A DNA stretch of 64,000 bases. It comes from Gemmobacter aquaticus. Lineage in GTDB: Bacteria; Pseudomonadota; Alphaproteobacteria; Rhodobacterales; Rhodobacteraceae. The position numbers and the translations under genes were made by a program. This document shows, piece by piece, positions 16,015-25,373 of the stretch (the stretch's first letter is position 1; every line of letters begins with the position of its first letter). The DNA lies in the NCBI RefSeq assembly GCF_007859075.1, contig NZ_VOAK01000021.1:1-64000 (forward strand), given 5' to 3'. The notes beneath the pieces are model-generated. The model made no database searches. It saw only the letters and a program-made list of their open reading frames with translations, and had not been told where the DNA came from.

Positions 16015-16323
16015 CCCCGCGGAAGCCGCCCGCGGCGAGTTGTCCACTTGCCACGGAAACGTTACGAAACCGTTGGAAAAAGTGATACATATCAAGGATT
16101 TGCTGAAAGATATAAATTTATCCCTTCATTTTCAGCACCTTATCAATCAGCACAAAAATTAGGCAATCCTTGGAAATGGCCCGAAAACAAGGGAATTTCA
16201 GTGATGCCGGGATTCTGTCCGCAAGGTTATCCACAGAAACTGGGGACAGCTTGGCCCTTGCCCTCGGCCCCGGTTCATTGCAGCCAGTAAGGGGGAATCG
16301 CTGCATCCCCAAGGGAGACTGAC
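16015..16323. other. 309-bp AT-rich intergenic region with a perfect DnaA box
   Basis: No convincing gene lies here. A CCGCGG hairpin (16017-16022 with 16030-16035) follows the SDR stop. An AT-rich stretch runs from about 16070 to 16200, unusual for this GC-rich window, and contains short dyads GATA/TATC near 16084 and around 16110. A perfect DnaA box TTATCCACA is at 16227-16235, and a two-mismatch copy TTGTCCACT at 16040-16048. The end holds the uvrC ribosome-binding site. It may be a DnaA-controlled uvrC promoter region or, less likely, an origin. Confidence 0.5.
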
Positions 16324-18195
16324 GTGCAGGACGAAACGCACCCCGCCCCGTCGAAATTCGGGCATGAGGTCATTCAGGACTACCTGAAAACGCTGGACGG
16401 CTCGCCCGGCGTCTATCGCATGCTGAATGCCGCGAACGAGGTGCTTTACGTCGGCAAGGCGCGCAACTTGCGCGCGCGGGTGTCGAACTACGCCCGACCC
16501 TCGGGGCATTCGGGGCGCATCGCGCGGATGATCGGGGAAACGGCCTCGATGATGTTCCTGACCACGCGGACCGAGACCGAGGCGCTGCTTCTTGAGCAGA
16601 ACCTGATCAAGCAGTTGAAGCCGCGCTACAACGTGCTCTTGCGCGACGACAAGAGCTTTCCCAATATCCTGATCCCTACCGATCACCCCTTTCCGATGAT
16701 CCGCAAGCATCGCGGCAAACGCTCGGACAACGGGCGCTACTTCGGCCCGTTTGCCAGTGCGGGCGCAGTCAACCGCACGCTGAACCAGTTGCAGCGGGTC
16801 TTTCTGCTGCGCACCTGTTCGGACAGCATGTTCTCGGCCCGCAGTCGCCCTTGCCTGCTCTATCAGATCAAGCGCTGCTCGGCTCCCTGCGTGGGCCGCA
16901 TCTCGGAAGACGACTATGCTTCACTTGTCGATGATGCCAGCAGGTTTCTCGAGGGCAAGTCGACCAGCGTGCAGGCGGATCTGGCCCGCGCCATGGCGCA
17001 GGCCGCAGAAGCGATGGAATACGAGCGCGCCGCGGCCTTGCGCGACCGGATCAAGGCGCTGACGGCCGTGCAGTCGACCCAAGGCATCAATCCGCGCGGC
17101 GTGGCCGAGGCCGATATCGTGGCCCTGCATCTCGAAGGCGGGCAAGCCTGCGTGCAGGTGTTCTTCATCCGCGCCAACCAAAGCTGGGGCAACCGCGACT
17201 TCTACCCGAAAACGGGTGCGGGCGCGGATGAGGCCGAGATCCTTGAGGCCTTCCTGAGCCAGTTCTACGATGACAAGGAACCTCCGCGCCTGATCCTGCT
17301 GAGCCACCCGGTTGAAAACGAGGATCTGGTGACCCAGCTTCTGTCCGACCGTGCGGGCCGCAAGGTCGAGCTTGCCGTGCCGCAGCGGGGCGAAAAGGCA
17401 GAGCTGGTCGAGAACGCTGCCCGCAATGCCCGCGAAAGCCTTGCGCGGCGGATGGCGGAAAGCACAACGCAGAACCGGCTGCTGCAGGGTCTGGCCGATG
17501 CCTTTGATCTGGAGGCGCCGCCACGGCGGATCGAGGTTTACGACAACAGCCACATTCAGGGTGCCCATGCCGTCGGCGGTATGATCGTCGCGGGGGCAGA
17601 GGGGTTCCTCAAGTCGCAGTACCGCAAGTTCAATATCAAGGGCGAAGCTGGAAGCCAGGGCGACGACTTCGGCATGATGAAAGAGGTGCTGACCCGCCGT
17701 TTTGAACGCCTGCTGAAGGAAGATCCCGAACGCAAGTCAGAGGCCTGGCCCGACCTTCTGCTGATCGACGGTGGCGCGGGGCAGGTCTCGGCTGTCGCCG
17801 AGATCATGGCAGAGCTTGGCGTGGACGACATTCCCTTTATCGGCGTTGCCAAGGGTATCGACCGCGATCATGGCAAGGAAGAGTTCCACCGCCCCGGCGA
17901 GATGCCCTTCGCCCTGCGGATGAATGACCCTGTGCTCTACTTCGTGCAGCGCCTGCGCGACGAGGCGCACCGCTGGGCCATCGGCGCGCACCGCGCGAAG
18001 CGTGCCAAGACCACCACCGCCACGCCACTGGACGAGGTGCCGGGGGTGGGTGCGGCACGCAAACGCGCGCTGCTGGCCCATTTCGGCAGCGCAAAAGCCG
18101 TGGCCCGCGCGGGCGTCGAAGATCTGATGGCGGTCAGCGGTATATCCGAGGCGCTGGCCCAGCAGATCCATGACTTCTTTCACGAAAAAGGCTAG
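16324..18195 (+). CDS. uvrC: Excinuclease ABC subunit C
   Basis: A 623-residue nuclease that cuts both sides of a DNA lesion in nucleotide excision repair with UvrA and UvrB. Domains in order: GIY-YIG nuclease (about 25-105; SPGVYRML and [10 protein letters not shown]), a cysteine cluster around 170-190, the UVR domain binding UvrB (about 205-240), an RNase H-like nuclease (about 390-530; [12 protein letters not shown] and LLLIDGG), and tandem helix-hairpin-helix ([15 protein letters not shown] to the C terminus). GTG start, preceded by AAGGGAGA. Convergent with the EamA gene, 5 bp apart. Confidence 0.98.
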   Translation: MQDETHPAPSKFGHEVIQDYLKTLDGSPGVYRMLNAANEVLYVGKARNLRARVSNYARPSGHSGRIARMIGETASMMFLTTRTETEALLLEQNLIKQLKPRYNVLLRDDKSFPNILIPTDHPFPMIRKHRGKRSDNGRYFGPFASAGAVNRTLNQLQRVFLLRTCSDSMFSARSRPCLLYQIKRCSAPCVGRISEDDYASLVDDASRFLEGKSTSVQADLARAMAQAAEAMEYERAAALRDRIKALTAVQSTQGINPRGVAEADIVALHLEGGQACVQVFFIRANQSWGNRDFYPKTGAGADEAEILEAFLSQFYDDKEPPRLILLSHPVENEDLVTQLLSDRAGRKVELAVPQRGEKAELVENAARNARESLARRMAESTTQNRLLQGLADAFDLEAPPRRIEVYDNSHIQGAHAVGGMIVAGAEGFLKSQYRKFNIKGEAGSQGDDFGMMKEVLTRRFERLLKEDPERKSEAWPDLLLIDGGAGQVSAVAEIMAELGVDDIPFIGVAKGIDRDHGKEEFHRPGEMPFALRMNDPVLYFVQRLRDEAHRWAIGAHRAKRAKTTTATPLDEVPGVGAARKRALLAHFGSAKAVARAGVEDLMAVSGISEALAQQIHDFFHEKG

Positions 18196-18200
18196 GCACG

Positions 18201-19091
18201 TCAGCCCTGTGTGGTCTGGCGTTCCAGCGTGCGCGTCCGAAGCAGGGTAAAGAGCGCGGCCCCCACCACCAGCGCCGCGCCGATCACCACATTCGCCGCG
18301 ATCGTCTCGCCAAAGAGCGTCACGCCAAGGATCGCAATGAATACCAGTTGCAGAAGCGCAAAGGGTTGCACGTCGCTCGCCTCGGCGATCTCATAGGCCT
18401 TGATCATCATGAAATGTGCAATCGCAGCCGAGAAGCACAGCGTCAGCATCCAGCCCCAGTCGACGGCACTCATCGGCTCCCAGAACCACAGGCCGACAGG
18501 AGTGATCGCGATGGCCGAGACGACGCCGGTCCAGAGGAAACTGGTCATCGCCGCATCGCCCTGTGCAACATAGCGCGTCAGCAACCCGTAAAGCGCGAAC
18601 ATGAACGCAGACAGAAGCGGGACAAGCGCCCAGGGGCTGAAGACCGCGACGCCCGGCTGAAGGATGATCAGCACACCAAGAAAGCCCACACCGATCGCGG
18701 TCCACCGCCGCCAGCCGACGTGCTCGCCCAGAACAGGGCCGGACAGGGCCGCGACAATCAGCGGATAGCTGACAAAGATCGCATGCGTGGCAATCAGGCC
18801 CAGCTTGATGAATGCCAGCACCATGATGCAGATCTCCACCACCAGCAAAAGCCCGCGCGCGGTCTGGACCCAGGGCATGCGTGACCGCATGACGGCACCG
18901 ACACCCCCACGGCGCGATGCCAGCGCTACGGCGAAGATGGCAAAGAACCAGAACCGGATCATCACCACCATCCAGACATTGTAATTCGCCGCCAGATGGC
19001 GCGACATGCCGTCCTGCAAGGCAAAAACCAGTGCCGTCGCCGACATCAGCAGGATGCCTCGCGAGGTGTTCTGTTGGACGCGCGGCACCAT
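18201..19091 (-). CDS. EamA-family (DMT superfamily) transporter
   Basis: A 296-residue inner-membrane protein with about ten hydrophobic helices in two EamA repeats (about 10-140 and 150-280). The first repeat begins with SATALVFALQDGMSRHLA, typical of the RhaT/EamA group. Substrates in this superfamily are usually metabolites such as amino acids or nucleosides; none can be assigned here. The gene lies 19 bp downstream of mnmD on the same strand and may be co-transcribed with it. Confidence 0.85.
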   Translation of the reverse strand: MVPRVQQNTSRGILLMSATALVFALQDGMSRHLAANYNVWMVVMIRFWFFAIFAVALASRRGGVGAVMRSRMPWVQTARGLLLVVEICIMVLAFIKLGLIATHAIFVSYPLIVAALSGPVLGEHVGWRRWTAIGVGFLGVLIILQPGVAVFSPWALVPLLSAFMFALYGLLTRYVAQGDAAMTSFLWTGVVSAIAITPVGLWFWEPMSAVDWGWMLTLCFSAAIAHFMMIKAYEIAEASDVQPFALLQLVFIAILGVTLFGETIAANVVIGAALVVGAALFTLLRTRTLERQTTQG

Positions 19092-19110
19092 CAGGGCCCC
19101 CTTGGCTGGA

Positions 19111-19782
19111 TCAGGGCATCCAGCCTGCGCTCATGTGTCGCTTGCGGCCGTGTCCCCGCAGCCGCTCTACCGCAAAGCCTGCAGCACTTAAAGCCCGCCG
19201 CACCCCACCAGCGGCACTATATGTCGCAAAGCTGCCATGCGCTGCGGTATGGGCTCCCACCTCGGCCATCAGGTCATCTGACCAAAGTTCGGGATTGCGT
19301 GCCGGTGAAAACCCGTCGAGAAACCAGGCATCTGCGCGCCCAGTCCATCCGGGCAAGGTCTCGCGCGCATCGCCCAGGATAATCTCGGCCTCGATCCCCG
19401 GCAGGGTCAGGACGGTCTGTCCTGCGGCCCACTGATCAAGGAACGGTCCCGCCACGTCACGCGCCTCGGGGAAATGGTCCAGCGCATGGGCAATATCCTC
19501 GGCCCGCATCGGAAAGGCCTCGAAACTGGTGAACCGGATCACACCGGAGGCGCCCATCTGGCCCCACAGAATCTGCAATGCGAGCAGGTTCAGGCCGGTG
19601 CCAAAACCCAGCTCTGCCACATGAAACCCGTCGCGCAAGCGCTCAGTCAGCCGGTTTCCTGCGAGGAAAACATGTCGCGTTTCGCTCAACCCGTCATTCA
19701 GCGAGAAATAGGGATCGTCGAAACGGGTCGAGACGGGTATCACCCCGTCACGCCACTCAAGTTGGGCAGGATCATGCGGCAT
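19111..19782 (-). CDS. mnmD: tRNA (mnm5s2U34)-methyltransferase MnmD, stand-alone
   Basis: A 223-residue SAM-dependent methylase equal to the N-terminal half of MnmC, catalysing the last step of 5-methylaminomethyl-2-thiouridine formation at the tRNA wobble base. SAM motif ELGFGTGLNLLAL and catalytic-site motif FLDGFSPARNPELWS are clear. There is no fused oxidoreductase half; instead an FAD oxidoreductase gene is divergently encoded 59 bp away. The start at 19782 is the first ATG of the domain. Confidence 0.92.
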   Translation of the reverse strand: MPHDPAQLEWRDGVIPVSTRFDDPYFSLNDGLSETRHVFLAGNRLTERLRDGFHVAELGFGTGLNLLALQILWGQMGASGVIRFTSFEAFPMRAEDIAHALDHFPEARDVAGPFLDQWAAGQTVLTLPGIEAEIILGDARETLPGWTGRADAWFLDGFSPARNPELWSDDLMAEVGAHTAAHGSFATYSAAGGVRRALSAAGFAVERLRGHGRKRHMSAGWMP

Positions 19783-19841
19783 GGGTCGTCCTCTGGCCTC
19801 GGCCCGAGCTGTCGGCCCCAGCTATCGGAAGGAACACAGGG

Positions 19842-20885
19842 ATGGCAAGCGTCGATGTTACGGTGCGCGGCGGCGGCATCTTCGGGCTGAGCTGCGCATG
19901 GGAACTGGCACGGCGCGGCGCGCGGGTCCGCCTGATCGAGCGGGAACGTATCGGCGCAGGCTCCTCGGGCGGGCTGGTCGGCGCGCTCAGCCCCCATATC
20001 CCCGAGCAATGGAACCCCAAGAAGCAGTTCCAGCTTGAAAGCCTGTTGATGGCCGGGCAGTTCTGGGCCGGAATTGCCGAGGCCTCGGGCCAGAACCCCG
20101 GCTATGCGCGGGTCGGTCGCCTGCAGACGCTGGCCGATGACACGGCCGTCGCACGCGCACGGGCGCGCGCTCAGGGGGCGGCGGCGTTATGGAAAGGTCA
20201 GGCACTCTGGCAGGTCGTTCCCGCAACGGGGGCCACATGGGAACCTCTCAGCCTCACCGGGCTTTTGCTGCACGATACACTTTCAGCCCGCCTGCATCCA
20301 CGCATGGCTGCCCAAGCGCTCGTCGCCGCACTGCAATCGATAGGGGCGGAGGTCGTGATCGGCGATGCCGAAGATCGGGGTATGGTGCTGCACGCAACCG
20401 GCGTTCAGGGTCTGGCCGAGCTCTCTGCCGCGCTTGGCACCCATGTCGGCGGCGGGATCAAGGGGCAGGCCCTGGCGCTGCGCTATGCCGCGCCCCTTGG
20501 CGCCCCGCAGATCTATGCGGAAGGGCTGCATATCGTGCCGCATGAGGATGGCACTGTTGCTATCGGCTCGACTTCTGAACGCGAGGCCCTTCATCCGACA
20601 GGCACGGATCATCAGCTTGATGCGCTGCATGCCAGGGCGGTGGCGGCGCTTCCCTGCCTGACTGGCGCCCCGGTTGCGGAACGCTGGGCCGGGCTCAGGC
20701 CGCGCGCGAAGTCATTGGCGCCGATGCTGGGCGCCTGGCCCGGACGCCCCGGCCATTTTGTGGCGAACGGGGGCTTCAAGATCGGTTTCGGCATGGCACC
20801 CAAAGTGGCCGAGACCATGGCCCGGCTGCTACTGGACAACGTGGATGAGATCCCGCCGGGCTTCAGGGTCGAAGACAGCCTCTGA
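19842..20885 (+). CDS. FAD-dependent oxidoreductase, probable separate MnmC oxidoreductase half
   Basis: A 347-residue DAO-family flavoprotein. The dinucleotide-binding motif GGGIFGLSCAWELARRG is at residues 9-25, followed by IERERIGAGSSGG; the C-terminal FAD motif PGHFVANGGFKIGFGMAP is present. The gene is divergent from mnmD and matches in size and type the C-terminal half of MnmC, which removes carboxymethyl from cmnm5U34. Acting with MnmD on tRNA is thus a reasonable inference from context. A glycine- or sarcosine-oxidase-like enzyme remains possible. Confidence 0.72.
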   Translation: MASVDVTVRGGGIFGLSCAWELARRGARVRLIERERIGAGSSGGLVGALSPHIPEQWNPKKQFQLESLLMAGQFWAGIAEASGQNPGYARVGRLQTLADDTAVARARARAQGAAALWKGQALWQVVPATGATWEPLSLTGLLLHDTLSARLHPRMAAQALVAALQSIGAEVVIGDAEDRGMVLHATGVQGLAELSAALGTHVGGGIKGQALALRYAAPLGAPQIYAEGLHIVPHEDGTVAIGSTSEREALHPTGTDHQLDALHARAVAALPCLTGAPVAERWAGLRPRAKSLAPMLGAWPGRPGHFVANGGFKIGFGMAPKVAETMARLLLDNVDEIPPGFRVEDSL

Positions 20886-20891
20886 CACAAA

Positions 20892-20914
20892 CGGCGGGCC
20901 GATCTGACCCGCCG
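20892..20914 (-). terminator. GC-rich hairpin between convergent genes
   Basis: CGGCGGG (20892-20898) and CCCGCCG (20908-20914) form a 7-bp stem with a 9-nt loop between the convergent FAD oxidoreductase and M32 peptidase genes. On the minus strand it is followed by TTTGT, on the plus strand by no T-run. A weak bidirectional terminator is likely. Confidence 0.45.
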
Positions 20915-20956
20915 CGCTTCCCGCTTCCTCTTGGCCCAAATACCCAATTCCGACGC

Positions 20957-22426
20957 TTACAACCCGTAAAGCGCTGCGAACTTCTCGTCGAGGTAATCCA
21001 GAAGCGGCGCCTCGGTCGGTTCAAAGCCGCAGGCCTGTGCAATCACGGCACGCGGCTCATAAAGCCCGCCGTGTCGCTGCACCTTCTCGCGCAACCAGCC
21101 GGTCGCGGCCGAGGTGTCGCCGCGCGCCAGTTGCGCATCCAGCTCCGGCACCTGCGCGCGCAGGGCCTGATGCAAGCACCCCGCATAGACATTGCCCAGC
21201 GTGTAGGTCGGGAAATAGCCAAACAGCCCGCAAGACCAATGCACATCCTGCAAAAGCCCGTTGGCGGGGCTGTCCACGGCCACGCCGAAATCGGCGTGGA
21301 ACCGATCGTTCCACGCGGCCTCCAGATCGGCGACCGCCAGATCGCCCCGGATCAACGCCCGCTCCAGATCGAAGCGCATCATGATGTGCAGGTTATAATG
21401 CACCTCATCCGCCTCGGTCCGGATGAAGCCGGGCTGCACCCGGTTCACGATACGCGCAAACTCGTCCGGCCCGGTCACGCCGAAATCGCCGAACCGGTCA
21501 AGCATCTGGCGATACATCCAGCCGGTAAAGGCCGGGCTGCGACCAAGCTGGTTCTCGTAGATCCTGCTCTGGCTCTCGTGAACGCCCATGGACACGCCCT
21601 GCCCCACGGGCGTTAGCAGATAGTCCTGATCGATGCCCAGCTCATAGCAGGCATGCCCCACCTCATGGATGGTGGAATAGAAGCAGTTGAAGGGATCGGT
21701 TTCGACCACCCGCGTGGTGATCCGCACATCATTGCCCGATCCCGAACTGAACGGATGCACGGCCAGATCCAGTCGTCCGCGCGTGAAGTCATAGCCAAAG
21801 GCTGTCGCCAGATCGCGGGCAAAGCGCAACTGCGCCGGTTCGCCGAAGTGATGCGCCAATCGCGACGGGGCCGCCGCCGCCAGCACCGCCTCGCGCAGGC
21901 GTACCAGTCGTGGGCGCATCCGGTCGAACATGGCGCCGATGGTTTCCGCTGTGGCGCCGGGTTCGTAATCGTCCATCAGCGAATCGTAAAGGTCACCGCC
22001 CTGCGCCAGCGCTGCGGCCTCCTCCCGCTTCAGGGCGATCACCTCGGCCAGTGTGGGCAGGAAATCGGCAACCTTTTCAGCCGCCCGCGCCTCGGCCCAG
22101 ACGCCCTGGGCGGTCGAGGTCAGCCGCGCCAGCGCCTGTGCCAGCGAGGCCGGAACCTTGGTCGCACGCGCATGCGCCCGACGGATCAGCCGAAGCTGTG
22201 CCGCCGCAGCCTCATCGGCAGGTTCTGCCGCCGCAAGCCAGTCGGCGATTCGCGGATCGGTGCGGCGGGCATGCAGCACGCCTTCGATCGCGGCCATTTC
22301 CTCGCCACGCTGCTCGGCCGCGCCGCGGGGCATCACGGTCTCCTGATCCCAGCCCAGCCGGCCCGAGATCTGTGCCAGCGCCTCGGTCTCGCGCTGGAAG
22401 GCCATCAACTCATCATAGGCACTCAT
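20957..22426 (-). CDS. Thermostable carboxypeptidase 1-type metallopeptidase (M32)
   Basis: A 489-residue cytoplasmic metallocarboxypeptidase, the normal size for family M32. The zinc motif HEVGH is followed by the downstream glutamate region (GVHESQSRIYENQLGR), both family signatures; GNVYAGCLHQAL lies near the C terminus. The ATG at 22426 overlaps the ctaA stop by one base, fixing the start and indicating co-transcription with ctaA. The enzyme removes most C-terminal residues from peptides. Confidence 0.93.
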   Translation of the reverse strand: MSAYDELMAFQRETEALAQISGRLGWDQETVMPRGAAEQRGEEMAAIEGVLHARRTDPRIADWLAAAEPADEAAAAQLRLIRRAHARATKVPASLAQALARLTSTAQGVWAEARAAEKVADFLPTLAEVIALKREEAAALAQGGDLYDSLMDDYEPGATAETIGAMFDRMRPRLVRLREAVLAAAAPSRLAHHFGEPAQLRFARDLATAFGYDFTRGRLDLAVHPFSSGSGNDVRITTRVVETDPFNCFYSTIHEVGHACYELGIDQDYLLTPVGQGVSMGVHESQSRIYENQLGRSPAFTGWMYRQMLDRFGDFGVTGPDEFARIVNRVQPGFIRTEADEVHYNLHIMMRFDLERALIRGDLAVADLEAAWNDRFHADFGVAVDSPANGLLQDVHWSCGLFGYFPTYTLGNVYAGCLHQALRAQVPELDAQLARGDTSAATGWLREKVQRHGGLYEPRAVIAQACGFEPTEAPLLDYLDEKFAALYGL

Positions 22427-23592
22427 CAGAGGGTTCCTTCGCGAATGGAGCCTGCAACCGGATACTGGCTCAGATACCGGGCGCGCAGGATCAGCACCCA
22501 CAAGAGAATCGCGCCGATCTGATGGGTGATCGCCACATGCAGATGTGCCGCCGTCAGCGCCGTGGCGATGCCCAGCACCACCTGTGCCAGCAGCATGATC
22601 ATCACGGCGTGAAAGGCCATCCGGGTTGACCCATGCACCGATTTGCGCCCGCGATTCCAGACCACGACGCCAAAGATCAAAAGCAGATAGCCCACCATCC
22701 GGTGCATGAACTGCACAAGGCCGGGGTTCTCAAAGAAGGCATGCCACAGGGGCAGGCTACCGCCCTGCCCGTCCGGTACATAGAAGGCATCCGCCGGGAA
22801 GAACTGCCCGTTCATGTCGGGCCATGTCGGAAAGCCGCGCCCGGCATCGATCCCTGCGACCAGCGCCCCCAAAAGGATCTGCAGGAAGGCAAGGTGCAAA
22901 AGGCCCGTCGAAAGACCGAAAAGCCGCCCTTCGCGCGACCTGCGCGCCTGCAGCAACTCTCCCTCACTGCGGCCCAGCAGCAGCACATACCAGCCCGTTA
23001 GCCCAAGGATCACGAAGGCAAGCCCAAGGTGCAGCGCCAGCCGGTAAGAGGCCACGTCGACCATCGTCCCTTTCAGTCCTGATGACACCATCCACCAGCC
23101 GATTGCGCCCTGAACCCCGCCCAGCGCGCCCAGTCCCAGCAATCGTCCGGTCCAGCCGGTCGGTATCTTTCGGGCAGCCAGAAAGCCCAGGAAGCCCGCG
23201 GCCCAGACCAGCCCGATCACGCGGCCAAGTTGCCGGTGCCCCCATTCCCACCAGAAGATCGACTTGAAGGCCTCAAGCGTCATGCCGGCGTTCTGGATCT
23301 GGTATTCCGGGCTCGCCTGATACTTCGCGAACTCCTCAGCCCAGTCGGCATCGTTCATCGGGGGCAGCGCGCCGTGAATGGGCTTCCATTCGGTGATTGA
23401 AAGGCCACTATCGGTCAGTCGCGTCAGGCCACCGACAACGATCATCGCCGACACCAGAAGGAAGATCAGCATCAACCACAGCCGTATCCCCTGCCGCGCG
23501 CCGCCATGGCCACGATCGACCAACCCCGGCTGCGGGGCGGGCGTCCGCGCCTGATCGCCGACGTCCTCAAAGATGCTGCGTTTTTGCGCCAT
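22426..23592 (-). CDS. ctaA: Haem A synthase (COX15/CtaA)
   Basis: A 388-residue inner-membrane enzyme that oxidises the C8 methyl of haem O to the formyl of haem A for aa3-type cytochrome oxidase. Eight transmembrane helices are visible. Conserved haem histidines lie in WEWGHRQLGRVIG, LHLGLAF, FMHRMVGYLLL and THQIGA. The longer loop after the first helix is typical of the alphaproteobacterial and mitochondrial type. The presence of ctaA implies an aa3 oxidase encoded elsewhere. Confidence 0.95.
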   Translation of the reverse strand: MAQKRSIFEDVGDQARTPAPQPGLVDRGHGGARQGIRLWLMLIFLLVSAMIVVGGLTRLTDSGLSITEWKPIHGALPPMNDADWAEEFAKYQASPEYQIQNAGMTLEAFKSIFWWEWGHRQLGRVIGLVWAAGFLGFLAARKIPTGWTGRLLGLGALGGVQGAIGWWMVSSGLKGTMVDVASYRLALHLGLAFVILGLTGWYVLLLGRSEGELLQARRSREGRLFGLSTGLLHLAFLQILLGALVAGIDAGRGFPTWPDMNGQFFPADAFYVPDGQGGSLPLWHAFFENPGLVQFMHRMVGYLLLIFGVVVWNRGRKSVHGSTRMAFHAVMIMLLAQVVLGIATALTAAHLHVAITHQIGAILLWVLILRARYLSQYPVAGSIREGTL

Positions 23593-23680
23593 GTCGGGCC
23601 CTCCGTTGCCGGGCGGAGACTAGGCCCTGGGCACGGCAGGTTCAAGCGGGCCCGCCACCGGATCGATGGCGCGAAAAGGG

Positions 23681-24421
23681 TCAGTCCGGGTCCTGCGTCC
23701 TGAGCTTGTAGGCGATCTGACGCAGCATGCCGTGAAAGGTGCGCACCTCTGCCGTGGTCAGAGGCAGGCGCGACCACATGTTGCGCAACGAGACCTTCAT
23801 CCCCGGCGCCTTTGCGGGCGGGAAGAAGAAGCCCGCAGCCTCCAGCCGTTCCTCAAAATGCTTGGCCAGCGCCTCGATCTCATGGGCTTGGGCAAATTCG
23901 GTGCGGGCAAAGTTCATGACCTCGGGCGCAACCTCGGCCTTCTGGCGCGCCCATTCATATCCCATCAGCAGCACGCATTGGCCAAGGTTCAGCGAGGGAA
24001 ACTCGGGGTTCACCGGCACGGTAACGATGGCATTGGCCAGCACCACATCCTCGTTCTCAAGCCCGGCGCGTTCCGGGCCAAAGAGGATGCCGACGCGCTT
24101 TCCTTCGGCGCTCAATGCGCGGGCGTGGTCCATCGCGCGCTCGGGCGTCATCACCGGCTTTGTCAGCTCGCGCCCCCGCGCGGTGGTGGCAAAGACATAG
24201 TCGCAATCGGCAATGGCAGAGGGCACGTCGGCAAAGAGTCCTGCCCCATCGAGCACACGCCCCGCACCGCTGGCCATGGCAACTGCCTTGGGGTTGGGCC
24301 AGCCGTCCCGCGGCCCCACCACGCGCATCCGCGTCAGGCCGAAATTCAGCATCGCCCGCGCCGCTGCGCCGATGTTCTCACCCATCTGGGGTCGCACAAG
24401 GATGATGGCTGGTTCGATCAT
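23681..24421 (-). CDS. trmJ: TrmJ-like tRNA 2'-O-methyltransferase (SPOUT family)
   Basis: A 246-residue SPOUT methylase. The trefoil-knot motifs are visible: PQMGENIGAAARAM near the N terminus, LFGPERAGLENEDV (about 115-130), and NPEFPSLNLGQCVLLM (about 140-155). The C-terminal extension (about 165-246) is typical of TrmJ, which methylates the 2'-OH of residue 32 in tRNA. The start at 24421 matches the family N terminus MIEPAIILVRPQ; the open frame upstream covers the divergent ThiE-like gene and is discarded. Confidence 0.85.
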   Translation of the reverse strand: MIEPAIILVRPQMGENIGAAARAMLNFGLTRMRVVGPRDGWPNPKAVAMASGAGRVLDGAGLFADVPSAIADCDYVFATTARGRELTKPVMTPERAMDHARALSAEGKRVGILFGPERAGLENEDVVLANAIVTVPVNPEFPSLNLGQCVLLMGYEWARQKAEVAPEVMNFARTEFAQAHEIEALAKHFEERLEAAGFFFPPAKAPGMKVSLRNMWSRLPLTTAEVRTFHGMLRQIAYKLRTQDPD

Positions 24422-24598
24422 GGCGCCTCTCGATGCTCTGCGGCGGCCTGTTACGCGCATGGGCCCGGCAAAACAAGCGCCACAGACGCATGGCCGCCAA
24501 GAAGTACCGTCAGCGGCCACGCAGCATCGATGCCGCGCGCGGCATTCCCAAACGAGGAAAAACCCGCTAAACGGCGCGAAACCGTTCAGGGAAGTTCC

Positions 24599-25219
24599 AT
24601 GTCCGACGCCGACCGCCCGCAGATCTACCTTGTCACGCCGCCCGAGTTCGATCTCGACGTGTTTCCCGGCCAACTGGCAGCTGTCCTCGACCAGACCGAG
24701 GTGGCCTGCGTGCGCCTTGCGCTTGCGGCGCGCGATGAGGATCGGGTCGCGCGGGCAGCGGACGCGCTGCGCGAGGTCGCGCATGCACGCGACGTGGCCC
24801 TTGTGATCGAGCGGCATGTGCTGCTGGTTGAACGCCTTGGCCTTGATGGCGTGCATCTGACGGACGGGGCGCGCAACGTGCGCAAACTGCGCAAGGATCT
24901 GGGTGACGATGCGATCATCGGCGCCTTCTGCGGCACGACCCGGCATGAAGGGATGGCCGCCGCCGAGGCGGGCGCCGATTACGTGGCCTTCGGGCCTGTG
25001 GGTGAAACCCCCTTGGGCGATGGCTCTCGCGCCGAGCTGGAACTGTTTCAGTGGTGGTCCGAGATGATCGAGGTCCCGGTGGTTGCCGAAGGCGCCCTGA
25101 CGCCTGACCTGATCGCGCAGCTTGGCCCGGTGACCGACTTCTTCGGCATCGGCGAAGAGATCTGGCGCGACGCCAACCCGGCGGCGGCACTTCGGTCGCT
25201 CCTGGCACCGCTGGGCTGA
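24599..25219 (+). CDS. Thiamine-phosphate-synthase-like (ThiE/TenI) protein
   Basis: A 206-residue TIM-barrel protein. The fold and motifs GVHLTDG, IIGAFCGTTRHEG, GADYVAFGPVGET and VPVVAEG match ThiE/TenI. ThiE joins HMP-PP and thiazole phosphate to thiamine phosphate. Here the usual GxHLGQxD magnesium motif is changed to GVHLTDGARN and the usual serine of the IGxSxH segment is missing, so catalysis by the classical mechanism is uncertain. Start has AGGGAA upstream. A strong terminator follows. Confidence 0.7.
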   Translation: MSDADRPQIYLVTPPEFDLDVFPGQLAAVLDQTEVACVRLALAARDEDRVARAADALREVAHARDVALVIERHVLLVERLGLDGVHLTDGARNVRKLRKDLGDDAIIGAFCGTTRHEGMAAAEAGADYVAFGPVGETPLGDGSRAELELFQWWSEMIEVPVVAEGALTPDLIAQLGPVTDFFGIGEEIWRDANPAAALRSLLAPLG

Positions 25220-25247
25220 TCTGCACAAATTTCACGCAAGTGACGTA

Positions 25248-25275
25248 GCGCCGCCCAATCGGGTGGCGCTTTTTC
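25248..25275 (+). terminator. Rho-independent terminator after the ThiE-like gene
   Basis: AGCGCCGCCC (25248-25257) pairs with GGGTGGCGCT (25262-25271), with one G-U pair and an AATC loop, followed by four further T. It ends the ThiE-like transcript and separates it from the ATP-grasp cluster. Confidence 0.9.
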
Positions 25276-25373
25276 GTGACTTGGCCGCCAAAGGCAGCAG
25301 GATGGCCAGACAGTCTCGTGCCTGCCGGTCAGCGCGCTAGGCTGGGGAAGATCAACGTCGAACGGGGGCACGA

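Noticed and set aside
16048-16312. Short open frames of 64-80 codons on both strands in the uvrC upstream gap
   Set aside because: Composition is unlike neighbouring genes, there is no ribosome-binding site, and they overlap the AT-rich, DnaA-box region.
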